NCBI GenBank assembly: GCA_024236295.1
Contig: JACKKT010000007.1
Span: forward strand, 62,001 to 126,000
Direction of reading: 5' to 3'
DNA length: 64,000 bases
Origin: Kordiimonadaceae bacterium
GTDB lineage: Bacteria; Pseudomonadota; Alphaproteobacteria; Sphingomonadales; Emcibacteraceae
Position numbers and translations under genes: made by a program. Within the stretch, counting starts at the first letter, position 1, and each line of letters starts with the position of its first letter. The notes beneath the pieces are model-generated. The model was given only the letters and a program-made list of their open reading frames with translations, did not search any database and was not told the origin of the DNA. Below are positions 17,538 through 26,174 of the stretch, piece after piece.

Positions 17538-19262
17538 GTGTCCAAGTTAAATATTAATCTTGATTTAGAAAAACTGAATGATTTCATTGAAGTAAAATGC
17601 GGCGGCAAGGAATATTATTTTGGTTGCTGGTCAGCTGAAGAATTTGACATTGAATGTACAGAAGTTCCTGAAAACATTCAACTTGAAAGAGGTTGCAACT
17701 GGTTCGTTTTAAGAAACGGAGCCGATACCACCAATGGCCTTATTTTTCCAAAAACTGAAGATACAGATCCTGACCTTGTTGTTTTCAGAGGATATCTTGC
17801 AGATGAAACTCTACACACATATTCAGATCCGAAGAAGGTTAAAAAATATTGGTCTGATAACGTAAATAAAAAGCATAACGGTATATTTAGTGCAGTCACA
17901 ATTACGGAAAATGGTGAAAAATTAAAAATTATCACAGACCTATTTGGGATCGGGCCAATTTTTACAAGAAAGATTGGTAAATTCATCTTTTTTTCCACAG
18001 CGCCCGGTCTGCTTTCTTGTGAAGATGATGAGCCAGACATGGAAGCATTGTATATGCGGCTAATTATTGGAAGCATTCCTGGCAATAAATCTCTTACTAA
18101 GTCTATTGAGTTATGCGAAAATGCGAGTATCGAGACATATACTTCAAATGGATATACAACAGATAAATGGTATGATTTTTATCAATTTCCAAAAGGCGAA
18201 AAACCGGTTAATGAAGAAACGCTTGAGCAATCCGAGAAATATTTGTCATTGGCTATCCAGAAATGTTTAAAACTTCAGAATGGTCAAATTTTCCTGCCTT
18301 TATCCGGCGGGTTTGACAGCAGGAGAATATTTGCTCATCTGGTACAAAAAAAAGCAAATTTTGAAACTATTACCGTTCAAATGCCTGCTAAGACCGGCGA
18401 GGATATTGATGCAACTGTTGCTTCCAAAATTGCTAAAGATCATCATATTAAATATACAGTATTACAATACCCTTCTTCAAATCAATGGATTGATAATACA
18501 GTAAAAAGGGTGCTTTCACTTGACGCATTATGCGATAGCCACAATTGGTCTCCTCCTCTTTATCAGAAAATTGGTGGTCAGCTTTGTTGTATTTATGACG
18601 GGATTGCTGGTGACACATTTGTAGGGGATGGATGGCGCTATGAAAATTTTGACCAGGATATAATGAATGACAATTTTCCCAAAGTTTTAAACCAGTCAGC
18701 TTTCCCGGATGTCAAGAATATTTTGTCAATTCTGTCTAAAATGCATATTCAGCAACCTCCCGGTCCAAACAGAGGTTTATTCACATATGTAGCATGGCAT
18801 TCAAGGCGAAATACAAGCCTCTGGTCGCAACAACAGTCTCTTCCGGGACAACTGATTATTTGTCCCTATTTCGATCTAAATTATATAACTGAAATGTTTA
18901 AATACGTTTTAAAAGAAGGTGATTTTTATCGCATACAAGGAGGTATTCTCAAGAAATACTGGAAAAAACTATATTCATATCCCAACACCAGAAATATTCC
19001 CGATGGTTTTGAGAGCCTAAAAAATCAGGCAAATGATTATAAAGACTTGGCCTTATTAAATCTGAAAAAGAAAATCAGAAAAAATAAGGTACAAAAATTC
19101 AATATTTCAGATAAACTTAGTATAATTGGAAATATTTTATTTTTTGCTGGAAGATTCAGCCGAATTATAAGAAATAAAACTTATTGGTGGGCAAGTCAAA
19201 TAACTGAAGTAGCTTTTTGGTGGCAAAACCGCCCTTTAATTTTCAAAATAAATAAAAAATAA
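17538..19262 (+). CDS. Asparagine-synthetase-like ATP-dependent amide-forming enzyme (orphan)
   Basis: This 574-residue protein has the two-domain plan of asparagine synthetase relatives: an N-terminal Ntn-hydrolase-like domain (about 1-215) and a C-terminal PP-loop ATPase (about 235-480) with PLSGGFDSRR as the pyrophosphate loop. The N-terminus after the start codon is Ser, not Cys, so the glutaminase nucleophile is missing, as in beta-lactam synthetase and lasso peptide cyclases. Such enzymes adenylate a carboxylate and join it to an amine other than glutamine-derived ammonia. GTG at 17538 is the start, with AGG 7 bases before it. No lasso precursor, leader peptidase or glycan genes are adjacent, so the substrate is unknown. 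It is AT-rich like its neighbours. Confidence 0.8.
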   Translation: MSKLNINLDLEKLNDFIEVKCGGKEYYFGCWSAEEFDIECTEVPENIQLERGCNWFVLRNGADTTNGLIFPKTEDTDPDLVVFRGYLADETLHTYSDPKKVKKYWSDNVNKKHNGIFSAVTITENGEKLKIITDLFGIGPIFTRKIGKFIFFSTAPGLLSCEDDEPDMEALYMRLIIGSIPGNKSLTKSIELCENASIETYTSNGYTTDKWYDFYQFPKGEKPVNEETLEQSEKYLSLAIQKCLKLQNGQIFLPLSGGFDSRRIFAHLVQKKANFETITVQMPAKTGEDIDATVASKIAKDHHIKYTVLQYPSSNQWIDNTVKRVLSLDALCDSHNWSPPLYQKIGGQLCCIYDGIAGDTFVGDGWRYENFDQDIMNDNFPKVLNQSAFPDVKNILSILSKMHIQQPPGPNRGLFTYVAWHSRRNTSLWSQQQSLPGQLIICPYFDLNYITEMFKYVLKEGDFYRIQGGILKKYWKKLYSYPNTRNIPDGFESLKNQANDYKDLALLNLKKKIRKNKVQKFNISDKLSIIGNILFFAGRFSRIIRNKTYWWASQITEVAFWWQNRPLIFKINKK

Positions 19263-19573
19263 CATACTAATCATTTGTCATTGGAGCAGAATTAGCATTG
19301 CCATTCGCTATTGTTTCTATAATAGCCATACTTATGGAGCAAATACATATTGGGAAAATAATTTATTGCCCTTCTTTTATGTCTGGAGACTAAAAAATGG
19401 TTTTATATGTAGGACATTTATTTTTTTGTACTGATCATTGATGTACTGATCAGGGTAAGAGCTTATGTCGTTACAATAATTTTTTGGGCTCTGATAAGAA
19501 AATGCAACGGTATAAAAAGATCTATTAGGTACATTTTATTGTAAAGCCAGTTTGAAAAAAGAAGCAAAGAAGA
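19263..19573. other. 311-base intergenic stretch with no supported gene
   Basis: AT-rich sequence between the asparagine-synthetase-like gene and the convergent M20 hydrolase gene. I found only reading frames below 25 codons, none with a ribosome site and recognisable product. It contains a short tandem direct repeat (19427-19452). No clear terminator hairpin is visible. Confidence 0.6.
19427..19452. repeat. Short direct repeat of TGTACTGATCA
   Basis: The 11-base unit TGTACTGATCA occurs twice, at 19427-19437 and 19442-19452, with a 15-base period. Each unit contains the palindrome TGATCA. It could be the remnant of a duplication or a binding site; nothing in the context decides this. Confidence 0.6.
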
Positions 19574-20926
19574 TTAAAAATTATCGGCAATTTCATCCAG
19601 AAAATTTTCCATGACGATATAATAATTGGAAAGGCCGGGAATGGTTACATATTCATCATCGATCAGTCCGCCGGTTCCTTCGAGACGCAAAAGAAGTATG
19701 CTGCTGCCCTGAGGTGTAAACCAGCGGGCATCGCAGCCCCCGGTTTCATGCATCAGACTGGGTATGCGCCCCTGTTTCAGGAGAGCGCGCATCAGGTCAA
19801 GAAGGGCTTCATCATCCGGCTCAATGCTGACCGGGTCGGCACTGTTCATAATTTCCAGTTTTGAATTTTTCAGGGCGTTTCTGATTTTTCCCTCAATGGC
19901 GCCGACTGTTAAAGTCGGGGGATAACGTAAGTCAATGGTTGCCTCTGCCATTGCCGGAACAGAATTTGTAGCTTCCCCACCTTTAAGGGTACCCAAATTG
20001 AAAGTAATATAGCTCTGATGGTCAATATCACCATATGAAAACTGCTTTTTTACCTGCTCTATATCTTCATTAAGCAGCTCAATGGCGGACCTGCCTTCCC
20101 ACGGGCGGGACCCGTGGGCAGCTTTTCCGGTGGCGGTCAGTTTAATCTGCAAAATCCCTTTTTCAGAAATTGACGGGTTTAATGGATGTCCGCCATCCGG
20201 GTTAAACACGACTTTGGCTTTTAAGCCATAATCCTCAATTAAATGTGCGGTGCCGTTAAAACCGCCTATTTGTTCATCCGTCGTCATGACAAGAGCATAA
20301 TTATCAAATTGCGGGTTTTTATTGTTATCCAGAAAAAGTTTGATCATGCCGGCTGTTGCGGCCTTCATGTCGCTGATTCCGCGGCCGTGCAGAGTATTAC
20401 CGATCACTTTTGGTGTATAGGAACTGCGGTCCGGATTATCAACCACATCAAGATGGCCCAAAAATATAAGATCATATTCAAATCCATCTTTTTTGCTTAT
20501 GATCATGGATTGAGCACCGTTTTTCTCAAAACGTCGGATGATATACCCGCTGCTTTTAAAAAGATTTTCCACATAATCGGTTATCGCAAGGCAGGCTTCC
20601 AGGTTGGTTGAGTAAGATGGAATTGAAACCAGATCAGATGTCAATCTGACCAGTTGATCCTGTAATATAGATAGCTCTTTTTCACTATATTTGCGGGGTC
20701 TTTGATTTTCGTTGCCGATTATGTGATAGGCGCGTGCTGTTTCATCTTTTGCAAAAAGCGGATGGCCGGATAATTCTGTCGCTGGAATATCAGAAGAAGT
20801 TACCTCCTGCGCCGCGGCGATGGACGCAAAACCAAACACCAGAACAGCGAGAAAGGGGTGCCATTGGTTCAGGACATATGAAATGGACTTTACGGACTTG
20901 TTAAATATTGTGCGTCTCTTTTTCAT
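19574..20926 (-). CDS. Secreted M20-family metallo-hydrolase (ArgE/DapE/carboxypeptidase G2 type)
   Basis: This 450-residue protein has a signal sequence or N-terminal anchor (hydrophobic about 23-39, Ala-Ala-Ala-Gln cleavage region), then an M20 catalytic domain with an inserted dimerisation domain (about 265-365). Metal-site motifs are visible: GHLDVVDNP (His and Asp), GRGISDMKAA (bridging Asp), TTDEQIGG (catalytic Glu followed by ligand) and HETGGCDARWF near the end. It should hydrolyse an amide such as a peptide or N-acyl amino acid in the periplasm. The many AT-rich neighbours give no hint of substrate. The long charged N-region before the hydrophobic core may mean a slightly later start. 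Confidence 0.85.
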   Translation of the reverse strand: MKKRRTIFNKSVKSISYVLNQWHPFLAVLVFGFASIAAAQEVTSSDIPATELSGHPLFAKDETARAYHIIGNENQRPRKYSEKELSILQDQLVRLTSDLVSIPSYSTNLEACLAITDYVENLFKSSGYIIRRFEKNGAQSMIISKKDGFEYDLIFLGHLDVVDNPDRSSYTPKVIGNTLHGRGISDMKAATAGMIKLFLDNNKNPQFDNYALVMTTDEQIGGFNGTAHLIEDYGLKAKVVFNPDGGHPLNPSISEKGILQIKLTATGKAAHGSRPWEGRSAIELLNEDIEQVKKQFSYGDIDHQSYITFNLGTLKGGEATNSVPAMAEATIDLRYPPTLTVGAIEGKIRNALKNSKLEIMNSADPVSIEPDDEALLDLMRALLKQGRIPSLMHETGGCDARWFTPQGSSILLLRLEGTGGLIDDEYVTIPGLSNYYIVMENFLDEIADNF

Positions 20927-21088
20927 GAAGATAATAATTAAAAATAAAACGTATAAATATATTTAAATTATGTCAACGGCTTAGCATATTTCCGCATTTA
21001 CTATTCTGTTTAACTAAAGCAGATTGGCATTGATTTTTTTGTGTGTTACAAATTTTACGGCCCATAAATGAACAATAAGGAATAAGCT

Positions 21089-22375
21089 ATGTCAGACAAT
21101 TACAAATTCTCAACCCTGGCGCTTCACGCAGGTCAAAATCCGGACCCGACCACCGGTGCATGTGCGACTCCCATTTACCAAACGACCGCCTATAAATTTA
21201 ACAATACCGAACATGCCGCAAATTTATTTAATTTAAAAGAATTTGGAAATATCTATAGCCGGATAATGAACCCGACAACGGGTGTACTGGAAGAACGTAT
21301 GGCAGCTCTGGAAGGAGGGGTAGCAGCCCTTGCTGTTTCCAGTGGTCATGCGGCGCAATTTACCGTTTTTCATATGCTGCTTGAACCCGGTGATGAAATT
21401 CTGGCCTCCAACAAGCTTTATGGCGGTTCAATTACACAAATGGGCACCAGTTTTAAAAAGTTTGGATGGAAAACAACATTTGTTGATCCAACCCCGGAAA
21501 ACTTTAAAGCAGTTCTGAATGATAAGGTAAAGGCAATCTTTGTTGAAAGTCTGGCCAATCCGGGAGGGATTGTCACCGACCTTGCCGGCATTGCCAAAGT
21601 TGCAAAAGAAGCGGGAATTGTCTTTGTTGTTGATAACACTCTGGCAACCCCCTATCTGTGCCGGCCGATCGAGCATGGGGCGGATATTGTTGTTCACAGT
21701 TTAACAAAATTTCTGGGCGGTCATGGCAATAGTATGGGCGGGGTCATAGTGGATAGCGGTAAATTTGACTGGATGAAAGATGATAAATACCCGACATTGT
21801 CGCAACCTTGTACCAGTTATCATGGTATGGTGCTGGGGGATGTCTTTGGCCCGGCCATGGGTAATATTGCCTTTGCCATTGCCTGCCGGGTGCTGTCGCT
21901 GCGTGATATAGGGCAGTGTCTGTCACCGCAAAATTCTTTTTATATTTTAAATGGTATCGAAACATTGCCACTTAGAATGCAGCGCCATTGCGATAATGCG
22001 CTTGCGGTTGCAAAGTTTTTAAAAACCCATGATAAAATTTCATGGGTTTCTTACGCGGGGCTTAGCGATAATCCATACCACTCACTTCAACAGAAATATA
22101 TGCCAAAAGGGGCCGGTGCCGTTATGACCGTCGGCTTGAAGGGAGGCTATGATGCCGGTGTAAAAATGGTGGAATCAGTGAAATTGTTTACCCATCTTGC
22201 CAATATCGGTGATGCGCGCAGTCTGATTATTCATCCGGCATCAACAACCCATCGTCAGCTTGATGAAGCGGGACAAATTGCCGCCGGTGCGGGACCCGAT
22301 GTTATCCGCCTTTCAATCGGGATTGAGGATTTGGACGATATCATTGCTGATCTGGATCAGGCAATGAATAGCTGA
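21089..22375 (+). CDS. metY: O-acetylhomoserine sulfhydrylase
   Basis: This 428-residue PLP enzyme makes homocysteine from O-acetylhomoserine and sulfide. It opens with STLALHAGQNPDPTTGACA, has YSRIMNPTTGVLEERMAALEGG, and the PLP lysine lies in VHSLTKFLGGHG. The length near 430 and the insert after GHGNSMGG are typical of the MetY type rather than cystathionine gamma-synthase or beta-lyase. GGAATAAG precedes the ATG. It is a single gene that ends in a strong terminator shared with the convergent methyltransferase gene. I looked for a SAM-II riboswitch upstream but could not support one. Confidence 0.92.
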   Translation: MSDNYKFSTLALHAGQNPDPTTGACATPIYQTTAYKFNNTEHAANLFNLKEFGNIYSRIMNPTTGVLEERMAALEGGVAALAVSSGHAAQFTVFHMLLEPGDEILASNKLYGGSITQMGTSFKKFGWKTTFVDPTPENFKAVLNDKVKAIFVESLANPGGIVTDLAGIAKVAKEAGIVFVVDNTLATPYLCRPIEHGADIVVHSLTKFLGGHGNSMGGVIVDSGKFDWMKDDKYPTLSQPCTSYHGMVLGDVFGPAMGNIAFAIACRVLSLRDIGQCLSPQNSFYILNGIETLPLRMQRHCDNALAVAKFLKTHDKISWVSYAGLSDNPYHSLQQKYMPKGAGAVMTVGLKGGYDAGVKMVESVKLFTHLANIGDARSLIIHPASTTHRQLDEAGQIAAGAGPDVIRLSIGIEDLDDIIADLDQAMNS

Positions 22376-22396
22376 TAGAAATTATCAAATTTTGAT

Positions 22397-22434
22397 AAAG
22401 GCCGCATTGTAACTGATGCGGCCTTTGTTTTTAT
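22397..22434. terminator. Intrinsic terminator after metY
   Basis: An 11-base perfect stem (AAAGGCCGCAT / ATGCGGCCTTT) with an 8-base loop, followed by a T-rich run. It sits 22 bases after the metY stop, and the A-rich sequence on its left lets it serve the convergent methyltransferase gene as well. Confidence 0.9.
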
Positions 22435-23129
22435 TTGGCCCTTGAGAACCACGCATGAATAAATAGGGCCTGATAAAATAAATGTGGTTTTTCAAAACCG
22501 CTCTCCAAGATCATTTGCTCAATGTCATTCTTGGGCATTATGGCAACGTCTGTTCCCCAGCTTTTCGAAATATTTTTGACTTGTTCATCACTAATGCCAG
22601 CATATTTCCACATACGGACCCATACTTCATACAGACTTTCATAATCTTTTGAAGATATATCGGCCGAAAGATCGGCATTGATCATATAGCCATTTTTATG
22701 GAGCAGGGAAGCTACTACAGAGAAGAATTTTTTTCGGTCAATTGGATTTACCAGAAACTGTGAAACCAGCAGTGCTGTTGCCGCATGAAATGGTTCAGAT
22801 GCAGGCAGTGTTTCAATATATCCTTCATGGAATGTGCATCGGTGTTCAATGTTGTTTTCCTTTGCACGTATTTTACAGATATCCAGCATGGCAGCAGCCG
22901 GTTCAACAAGGGTGAATTTCCAGCCGTGAAAGGCATCGGCCAGATATAAAAGCTCATCGCCTGTACCGACACCAATACAAAGAATGTTGGCATTTTCCGG
23001 AAGCTCTCCCAATACTAGGCGTATTGATAAATGCATTGCCTCCTTTAACGGGGCCGTTTTTTCCCACTGCTTGTCATATTTTTTTGCGTGTTCTGTGCCA
23101 AAATGAGTTGGTGATTTTTCAGATGTCAT
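22431..23129 (-). CDS. Class I SAM-dependent methyltransferase
   Basis: This 232-residue cytoplasmic protein has a Rossmann methyltransferase fold. Motif I is NILCIGVGTGDELLYLA (about 50-66), an acidic residue follows at the end of strand 2 (FTLVEPAAAMLDICK), and the third region reads HAATALLVSQFLVN. The substrate cannot be told from the sequence; members with this layout methylate small molecules, quinones or tRNA. It stands alone, convergent with metY. Confidence 0.85.
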   Translation of the reverse strand: MTSEKSPTHFGTEHAKKYDKQWEKTAPLKEAMHLSIRLVLGELPENANILCIGVGTGDELLYLADAFHGWKFTLVEPAAAMLDICKIRAKENNIEHRCTFHEGYIETLPASEPFHAATALLVSQFLVNPIDRKKFFSVVASLLHKNGYMINADLSADISSKDYESLYEVWVRMWKYAGISDEQVKNISKSWGTDVAIMPKNDIEQMILESGFEKPHLFYQALFIHAWFSRAK

Positions 23130-23220
23130 GATCTACCCTGTATTTTATTTTGTTATAGTATAACAGTATTGATAATGAATCATACTTAAAGGTCAAGTAG
23201 CGGCCAGCAGAAACTTTACC

Positions 23221-23910
23221 TCAGAAGCAAGCTTTGCTAAATCGTTCATTCTCACGGGCAAACATGGCCCTGATCACATCACCGTCGGACGGTTCAATTG
23301 CTAATGTTTCAGGGTCCCATTGATGTCTGGGAGTTGCAAAAAAATCCCCTCCGTAAATATGTATTCCACCTGTGAAGCGTAGCAAAGGATTGGTAACAGA
23401 ATGAATTGCATCGGCATCCATTGTTGCTACATCACCCTCAAATAGGCAGTTGGCGGCTATTGCTTCTATACCGTTCTCCCCCTGTTGCCATAAAATATTA
23501 TCTTCACGACCGGTATATATTCCTATCAAGGCCCACATTTCATGATCATGAGGAAGGAGGTTCATTTGTGGTGTCCAGGCCGCTGCAAATATGGTTAATG
23601 ACGGGGAAGATAGTAGTACATCAAGCCCTGCTTTGGACGGGTCACCAAGTGTATTTAACACAGCCTGATGGTCTGATACAGCGCGGGCCAGGACTTCTCT
23701 TACGGCGGATCTGGCGTCAGTTTCCATATGGGCTTTGATACAGTCTTCTACAAAACGGTCTCTGTCAAAAGGTCTTGATTGACCTTTTGCAAGATGCATT
23801 CTCATTTTGCTCGGGCTTTGCTGGGCCTTAGAAATTGTAGTTGAGGTTGTCATAGCTGCTGTACTTGCAATTAAAAAATTGCGACGAGATAATTTCCAGG
23901 CCACTTTCAC
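23221..23910 (-). CDS. Tat-exported cupin-like (double-stranded beta-helix) metal enzyme
   Basis: This 229-residue protein has a twin-arginine motif SRRNFLIAS at 8-16 and an Ala-Gln cleavage region near 30, so it is probably exported to the periplasm by Tat. The body resembles predicted metal-dependent enzymes of the double-stranded beta-helix superfamily, related to cysteine dioxygenase: LLPHDHEMWALIGIYTGRED gives the His-x-His ... Glu-like ligands and DADAIHSVTN the later His. Cytoplasmic location is usual for this family, so a Tat signal is notable. It is divergent from an HxlR regulator across 151 bases, which may control it. The reaction is unknown. Confidence 0.7.
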   Translation of the reverse strand: MKVAWKLSRRNFLIASTAAMTTSTTISKAQQSPSKMRMHLAKGQSRPFDRDRFVEDCIKAHMETDARSAVREVLARAVSDHQAVLNTLGDPSKAGLDVLLSSPSLTIFAAAWTPQMNLLPHDHEMWALIGIYTGREDNILWQQGENGIEAIAANCLFEGDVATMDADAIHSVTNPLLRFTGGIHIYGGDFFATPRHQWDPETLAIEPSDGDVIRAMFARENERFSKACF

Positions 23911-24027
23911 TCTCCTTTTTAGGTAAATTGGGTTCAGAGTCTAATTAGTTCCCCTCTATGGTAGGGAGAATTAAGGAGCATTCAAGTCAATAATCTGGAC
24001 TTAATCAGGCTATAGCAATAAGCTTTA

Positions 24028-24050
24028 CTGATTATTTCATTGATAATCAG
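24028..24050. promoter_or_regulatory. Inverted repeat just before the HxlR regulator gene
   Basis: Perfect 8-base arms CTGATTAT (24028-24035) and ATAATCAG (24043-24050) with a 7-base spacer end next to the GAGGG ribosome site of the regulator gene. A further half-site-like TTAATCAG lies at 24001-24008. This arrangement suits an autoregulatory operator or a hairpin masking the ribosome site. Confidence 0.5.
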
Positions 24051-24061
24051 GAGGGCTTGCT

Positions 24062-24739
24062 ATGTCTACTTTTGGCCAATTTTGTCCTATTGCACTGGCA
24101 TCTGAAATACTCACCCAAAAATGGATGCTGCTCATTGTTCGGGAGTTAAATGCCGGAAGCAAAAGATTTAATGATATCCGTCGGGGTGTCCCCAGAATAT
24201 CTGCGACACTCCTTAAGCAAAGGCTTGATCAACTGGAACTGGCCGGGGCACTGATTAAAAAACCAATGAATAATGGTTCTGGTGATGAATATTTGCTAAC
24301 CGAAGCAGGTCGGGAACTAAAAACGGTGTTGGGCGCTATTGGTGAATGGGGTCAAAGATGGGCCAGGGATATTTCCCCTGAAGACCTTGACCCCGGCTGG
24401 CTTGTTTGGGCAATGCATCGACGCATCGATACAAGCCAGATGCCTGAAGGCAGAACTGTTCTTGAAATAGAATTTACCGATGCGCCAAAATCCCAGCGCT
24501 TTTTCTGGCTGGTCTGTCAAAAAGATAATGTTGACGTTTGTATAAAACCCCCAGGTTATGACACAGACCTGTCTGTAAAAACGGATGTCCTGACACTGGC
24601 TGAAGTATGGCGAGGAATTCGGGAATTAAAAACAGAACTGTCCAGTGATCGCATAAGACTTGTAGGTGAGAATGACCTTAAGAAGCTTTTTCCAGATTGG
24701 CTTCAGTTAAGTATTTTTGCAAAAATTAAAAAAAAGTAG
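24062..24739 (+). CDS. HxlR-family transcriptional regulator with C-terminal SCP2-like domain
   Basis: This 225-residue protein has an N-terminal HxlR winged helix (about 8-100): CPIALASEILTQKWMLLIV, the recognition region ISATLLKQRLDQLE and the wing DEYLLTEAGREL. The Cys at position 8 is the common redox-sensing position of HxlR proteins. Residues about 115-220 form an additional domain like the SCP2 sterol-carrier fold found in longer HxlR relatives, possibly a ligand sensor. A perfect inverted repeat overlaps its leader, and it is divergent from the Tat cupin-like gene and upstream of the APC permease, both candidate targets. Confidence 0.88.
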   Translation: MSTFGQFCPIALASEILTQKWMLLIVRELNAGSKRFNDIRRGVPRISATLLKQRLDQLELAGALIKKPMNNGSGDEYLLTEAGRELKTVLGAIGEWGQRWARDISPEDLDPGWLVWAMHRRIDTSQMPEGRTVLEIEFTDAPKSQRFFWLVCQKDNVDVCIKPPGYDTDLSVKTDVLTLAEVWRGIRELKTELSSDRIRLVGENDLKKLFPDWLQLSIFAKIKKK

Positions 24740-24857
24740 TGAGTATTGAATCATTAGGATTATATGGAAAATATGGCGGATATTTTTTAAATTAAATAAA
24801 AGATGCAAGGACCGGATTTTGCGCTAAACTTACTAAAAAATAACAAGAGGGAAAGAA

Positions 24858-26174
24858 ATGTCAGAGGGATCATCAAAAAAACTGCTGGGATTCTGGGATC
24901 TGATGGGTATATCACTGGGCCAGATAATCGGAACGGGTGTGGTGGTGCTGACCGGGATCAGTATCAGCATGACTGGTTATGGTGCGCCATGGGCTTTTAT
25001 ATTTGCTCTGGCAATTGTGGCAATCCCGACCATTTGTATTGCCGCCTTGGGGTCAGCTGTGCCCAATACGGGCGGAAATTATACCTATGTGCGTGATTTT
25101 TTGGGGCCAAGAACTTCTTTTCTTTATTTATCACTGCTGATTTCGGGTCAGGTTATTCTGGCCAGTTTTGCGATTGGCTTTGCTGAATATGCATCTGAAC
25201 TTTTTCCTGGTATTAACCTGACCTTTACCGCCGCCTTTATCATGGTGCTTTGTTATCTTGCCAATTTATTCGGGATCAAGACAGCCGCCCGTTTTCAAAG
25301 CATTATGGTTCTTGTTCTTGTCGGGTCGCTTATTTTCTATATTCTTTCTGGCTTTGGTCATATTGAAGATTATAGCCATTATGGATCAGGGAATGATGTT
25401 TTCCCAAATGGCTTCGGCGGCTTTTTTGCGGCAGCATTCCTGCTTCGTCTCAGCCTGATTGGGTCAGAATTTGTGTCTGAATTTGGCGGCGAAATGGAAA
25501 ATCCGGGGAAAACAATTCCATTGGTCATGGGGCTTTCACTGCTTCTGGTAGTGATGCTTTATATTGGGATTGCAATTGTCGCGACAGGCGTGCTGCCGCT
25601 TGAGGAGGTATTGGGAAAAAATCTGGCGGCAACGGCAGAGGTTGTTTTTTCACCGCCCGTATATATCGCTTTTATCGGCGGAGGTATTATGATTTCTCTT
25701 GTTACTTCGCTTAACGCTATTTTTGCCTGGTGTACCCGCGGGCTTTATATGGCGACTGAGGATGGCTGGCTACCCATTAAGCTGGCGGCAAAAAATAAAT
25801 ATGGTACGCCCTATATTTATCTGACTGTCTTTTTTATTGTCGGTATTACGCCGATCCTGACGGGGCTCAGCCTTGAATATGTGTCAATACTTGGCAATGC
25901 GGTGGGGGCAATTTTTGGTCTGTTTCCTGTTGTCGCGCTCTTTAATCTGTCCAATAGAAATCCGGAAGCCTATAAAAAAGCCCCTTTCAAATTACCGGTC
26001 TGGGCAACCAAGCTATTCCCAATGATTGCTGTTGTGATCTATGGCTACGGCATTTATTCCTCATGGGATTTTATCGGCAATACCGGCTGGTTCATGCTTG
26101 CCAGTTATGTTGTTCTGATCATAGGGTATATATCCATCCGACAAAAACATGTCAGGGCCTGTCAGGAAAACTAG
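24858..26174 (+). CDS. APC-family amino acid permease
   Basis: This 438-residue inner-membrane protein has about twelve hydrophobic segments. The first helix contains SLGQIIGTGVVVLTG, corresponding to the unwound substrate-binding helix of APC transporters, and SEFVSEFGGEMENPGKTIP is the typical APC loop after helix 6. It most likely imports an amino acid or amine. GAGGGAAAG precedes the ATG. Its last four bases overlap the convergent class V aminotransferase gene. The surrounding aminotransferases and kinase suggest that it feeds their substrate into the cell. Confidence 0.88.
   Translation: MSEGSSKKLLGFWDLMGISLGQIIGTGVVVLTGISISMTGYGAPWAFIFALAIVAIPTICIAALGSAVPNTGGNYTYVRDFLGPRTSFLYLSLLISGQVILASFAIGFAEYASELFPGINLTFTAAFIMVLCYLANLFGIKTAARFQSIMVLVLVGSLIFYILSGFGHIEDYSHYGSGNDVFPNGFGGFFAAAFLLRLSLIGSEFVSEFGGEMENPGKTIPLVMGLSLLLVVMLYIGIAIVATGVLPLEEVLGKNLAATAEVVFSPPVYIAFIGGGIMISLVTSLNAIFAWCTRGLYMATEDGWLPIKLAAKNKYGTPYIYLTVFFIVGITPILTGLSLEYVSILGNAVGAIFGLFPVVALFNLSNRNPEAYKKAPFKLPVWATKLFPMIAVVIYGYGIYSSWDFIGNTGWFMLASYVVLIIGYISIRQKHVRACQEN

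Noticed and set aside
17255..19573. Lasso peptide precursor or leader peptidase next to the asparagine-synthetase-like gene
   Set aside because: No small reading frame with a Gly...Asp/Glu core and Thr leader position, and no protease gene, was found on either side.
20927..21088. SAM-II or SAM-V riboswitch upstream of metY
   Set aside because: An AACTAAAGC stretch recalls the SAM-II core, but I could not align the P1/P2 pseudoknot stems. A covariance-model search would be decisive.
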